From an uncultured Bacteroidales bacterium (GTDB lineage: Bacteria; Bacteroidota; Bacteroidia; Bacteroidales; UBA932), in contig CAKUSF010000093.1 in NCBI GenBank assembly GCA_934678915.1, forward strand, positions 1-8,235: a DNA stretch of 8,235 bases. Direction: 5' to 3'. The position numbers and the translations under genes are program-made. The notes below the pieces were generated by a model that did no database searches, had not been told where the DNA came from, and saw only the letters and a list, made by a program, of their open reading frames with translations. Of this stretch, positions 6,755 to 8,235 are shown one piece after another (the stretch's first letter is position 1; the number at the start of each line of letters is the position of its first letter).

Positions 6755-7678
6755 ATGTCACAAACCACTTTTCATGAAATCAGTTTGTTATGGATGGCGG
6801 AAAAACGTCGCTATGTGAAAATGACCACAATGGCTGCATATTCATTGATCATCCAAAACCATCTTGAGCCTTGCTTCGGCTCGCTGGAGGATGTTAAGCA
6901 GCACAACGTTCAGAAGTATATTGACACAAAGTTGGCTCAAGGAACGAGTGCCACAACAATCAAAGGGCACATTATCGTACTGAAGATGATTCTGCATTAT
7001 GGGGAGAAACAAGGGCTAGTGAATCAAAGAATAATTGATGCACGCTTCCCAACACAAAGGATGAAGCCTCACATGGCAATTCTGTCCATTAATGAGGAGA
7101 AAAAGATGCTTGAATATCTTTCGGCTCATCATGACTCCTATAATTTAGGCCTTCAGATCTGCCTGTTCACTGGCCTGCGCATAGGAGAGGTCTGTGCCTT
7201 GAAATGGGACGATGTGGACATCAATTCTGGAACTATAAGAATAAGAAGAGCGGTTCACCGGGTGTATCTTGTTGGCAGTGGGCCAAAACATTCGGAATTG
7301 ACGATAGATTATCCTAAGACAGCAAGCTCGTACAGGGATATTCCTATAATAAAGGAATTGTCGGACATCCTTTATGAATATTCAAAAGGGAAGGACCTCG
7401 ATAGCTTCATCATCTCAGGGCACAAAAGGCCGACAGAGCCGCAAACCATGCGAAATCATTTTAAGCATGTCGCAAACTCGTTGAACCTGTCCATGAGGAG
7501 ATTTCATGGACTGAGGCACACTTTCGCAACAAGATGCGTTGAAAGCAAATGTGACTACAAGACGCTCAGCACTATTCTCGGCCACTCCAACGTGAGCACG
7601 ACATTAAACCTGTACGTTCATCCGGGAATGGAGCAGAAACGGAAATGCGTAGAGGAAATGCTCAAAGCGATAATGTGA
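6755..7678 (+). CDS. Tyrosine recombinase, probable invertase of the cassette
   Basis: This complete 307-residue tyrosine-family site-specific recombinase has an N-terminal SAM-like core-binding domain (about 8-90) followed by the catalytic domain. All catalytic residues are present: Arg142 in TGLRIGEV, Lys188 in DYPKTASS, His251 and Arg254 in HGLRHTFAT, His277 in LGHSNVSTT, and nucleophile Tyr287 in LNLYVHP. It should cut and rejoin DNA through a 3'-phosphotyrosine link. It is the only gene between the 37-bp repeats and ends 30 bases before the right one, so those repeats are the obvious substrate. Size and motifs also fit integrases of mobile elements, but no excisionase, transfer gene or direct-repeat attachment site is present. 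The ATG at 6755 lacks a Shine-Dalgarno sequence; Met14 is an alternative start but would trim the N-terminal domain. Family is certain; the invertase role is inferred from location. Confidence 0.93.
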   Translation: MSQTTFHEISLLWMAEKRRYVKMTTMAAYSLIIQNHLEPCFGSLEDVKQHNVQKYIDTKLAQGTSATTIKGHIIVLKMILHYGEKQGLVNQRIIDARFPTQRMKPHMAILSINEEKKMLEYLSAHHDSYNLGLQICLFTGLRIGEVCALKWDDVDINSGTIRIRRAVHRVYLVGSGPKHSELTIDYPKTASSYRDIPIIKELSDILYEYSKGKDLDSFIISGHKRPTEPQTMRNHFKHVANSLNLSMRRFHGLRHTFATRCVESKCDYKTLSTILGHSNVSTTLNLYVHPGMEQKRKCVEEMLKAIM

Positions 7679-7708
7679 CCATACCTAAGCAATTTGAGAG
7701 CACCATAA

Positions 7709-7745
7709 TTAAAGGTCAAGTTTAACAAAGACACACTTTAGCAAA
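7709..7745 (-). repeat. Right 37-bp inverted repeat, putative recombination site
   Basis: This is an exact reverse complement of 6419-6455. It starts 30 bases after the recombinase stop codon, with no terminator-like hairpin between. Outside it (from 7746) the sequence bears no resemblance to the susC leader found outside the left copy, so the two sides of the cassette are not equivalent. Confidence 0.9.
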
Positions 7746-8029
7746 GACCATAGTTTATTGATATCAAAAGTTAAGGTTGTTATGTTTATGATGAAAGGTA
7801 ATAGTTTGAAAGGGGATTGTGGAGGTAGAAAGTTCTGCTTTGAGGATATTTTAGGGCACTGTTTGTCTATTGAAACGATAAATGTGATTTTTCTTTTTAG
7901 TTTCGATTCGAAATATATTCGTTGTATTATATGACAATTTAGAAGCAAACGTAAAGTTATATTATGAATAGAGGCTTCACAAAACGTTAAATGTTAAATA
8001 TTAATTCAAATTTTTAACTATTTTAGTTG

Positions 8030-8060
8030 TTGGAATATTCAAATTAAATTTTTTAATTTG
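8030..8060 (+). promoter_or_regulatory. Candidate promoter of the second susC-like gene
   Basis: TTG at 8030-8032, a 20-base gap, and TTAATTTG at 8053-8060 match the Bacteroidota pattern with one mismatch in the -7 box. The surrounding GTTGGAATATTC and the upstream AAAACGTTAAATGTT are shared with the promoter inside the cassette, supporting function by conservation. The predicted start is near 8067 with a leader of about 125 bases. This promoter lies outside the 37-bp repeats, so inversion should not move it. Confidence 0.55.
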
Positions 8061-8168
8061 CGAGTGGTATTCAAGTTTTGGCAGGCTTAAGAGATTCAAT
8101 AGGTGATGTCTAGCTTGATGAGGAAATAGAACAATAGGGTTATATATTATCAATATTTAATAATCGTT

Positions 8169-8180
8169 AAGTTTAACAAA
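8169..8180 (+). repeat. Single-arm remnant of the recombination site in the second susC leader
   Basis: AAGTTTAACAAA is identical to 12 bases of the 37-bp repeat (6435-6446 on the minus strand, 7719-7730 on the plus strand) and lies in the corresponding place in the leader, shortly before TTTTAAGCTT and the ATG. The spacer and the other arm are absent, so it is probably not a full recombination site. Confidence 0.6.
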
Positions 8181-8182
8181 AG

Positions 8183-8231
8183 TTTTAAGCTTATGGGTAA
8201 AAAGTTATTTACAATCGCGCTGTGCCTGTTC
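8183..8231 (+). repeat. Outer inverted repeat, right copy
   Basis: This partners 6351-6399 with 47 of 49 positions identical in inverted orientation. It covers the last ten leader bases and first 13 codons of the second susC. Because the window ends at 8235, how far the similarity continues cannot be seen. Confidence 0.85.
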
Positions 8232-8235
8232 TTGG
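8193..8235 (+). CDS. susC-like: Second SusC-family transporter (N-terminal fragment, runs off right edge)
   Basis: Only the first 14 codons are visible: MGKKLFTIALCLFL. Twelve of the first 13 residues match the complete susC on the other strand, with a Ser-to-Thr change at residue 7, and the leader bases before the ATG match too. This identifies the start of a paralogous susC-like gene, transcribed away from the first. A susD partner would be expected beyond the window. Its promoter and leader are homologous to those of the first susC but lie outside the invertible cassette. The call rests on a short signal-peptide segment backed by nucleotide identity and conserved control DNA. Confidence 0.75.
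   Translation, partial: MGKKLFTIALCLFL

Larger units (their letters stand above)
6419..7745. mobile_element. Putative invertible promoter-recombinase cassette (1327 bp)
   Basis: A perfect 37-bp inverted repeat bounds a segment that contains a complete tyrosine recombinase gene and the predicted promoter of the adjacent susC operon. The repeats are inverted, so recombination between them would flip the segment and not excise it. In the orientation shown, the promoter at 6568-6597 points to susC (ON). In the flipped state that promoter would map to about 7567-7596 and point rightward, and the recombinase would read toward susC. Promoter inversion upstream of SusC/SusD-family genes is known in Bacteroides fragilis. 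That this particular segment inverts is inferred; no second orientation is visible here. Confidence 0.8.
7746..8192. other. AT-rich region between the cassette and the second susC
   Basis: This 447-bp stretch has no credible gene. The last roughly 210 bases (from about 7980) are the promoter and leader of the second susC and align with the susC control region inside the cassette. The first part (7746-7980) resembles nothing I recognise; it holds a small perfect hairpin, TTTCG-ATT-CGAAA (7901-7913), and no T-run terminator. A flipped cassette would send its promoter into this region. Confidence 0.6.

Noticed and set aside
6419..7745. Insertion sequence or integrative element bounded by terminal inverted repeats
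   Set aside because: The enzyme is a tyrosine recombinase, not a DDE transposase; no target-site duplication flanks the repeats (6413-6418 and 7746-7751 do not match as direct repeats), and no transfer or excision genes are present. Inversion fits better.
7901..7913. Small hairpin TTTCG-ATT-CGAAA as a terminator
   Set aside because: A five-pair AT-containing stem with no T run on either side is too weak to support a terminator call.
7709..7948. 79-codon minus-strand open frame across the right repeat
   Set aside because: It spans the inverted repeat and AT-rich leader DNA, has low-complexity composition, and shows no recognisable domain or ribosome-binding site.

Overview
The window looks like chromosomal DNA from a member of the Bacteroidales (Bacteroidota); I cannot resolve the genus. 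The evidence is a classic SusC/SusD outer-membrane uptake pair with a trailing surface lipoprotein, an AAA-ATPase-like protein of a type common in this group, mostly weak ribosome-binding sites, AT-rich intergenic DNA, and promoter-like sequences of the Bacteroidota type (TTG near -33, TAnnTTTG near -7).

Layout. Positions 1-515 (minus) hold the N-terminal part of an AAA-ATPase-like protein that runs off the left edge. Positions 703-6389 (minus) are a three-gene operon transcribed leftward: a SusC-like TonB-dependent transporter, a SusD-like lipoprotein, and a third lipoprotein that may be a surface glycan-binding protein. A hairpin at 646-668 may end this operon. Positions 6419-7745 form a 1327-bp cassette bounded by a perfect 37-bp inverted repeat. 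It contains the likely promoter of the SusC operon, pointing left, and a complete tyrosine recombinase gene, pointing right. Positions 7746-8192 are AT-rich leader DNA with no gene, carrying a second promoter related to the first. At 8193 a second susC-like gene starts on the plus strand and runs off the right edge.

How the parts work together (inference). The cassette looks like a self-contained DNA inversion switch. As drawn, the internal promoter reads through the left repeat into susC, so the operon should be ON. Inversion by the recombinase would turn that promoter away and leave the 3' end of the recombinase gene facing susC. Promoter inversion controlling SusC/SusD-family proteins is known in Bacteroides fragilis. 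The less usual aspects here are that the recombinase travels inside the inverted segment, and that a divergent susC paralogue nearby has a related promoter, a nearly identical start region, and only one arm of the recombination site.
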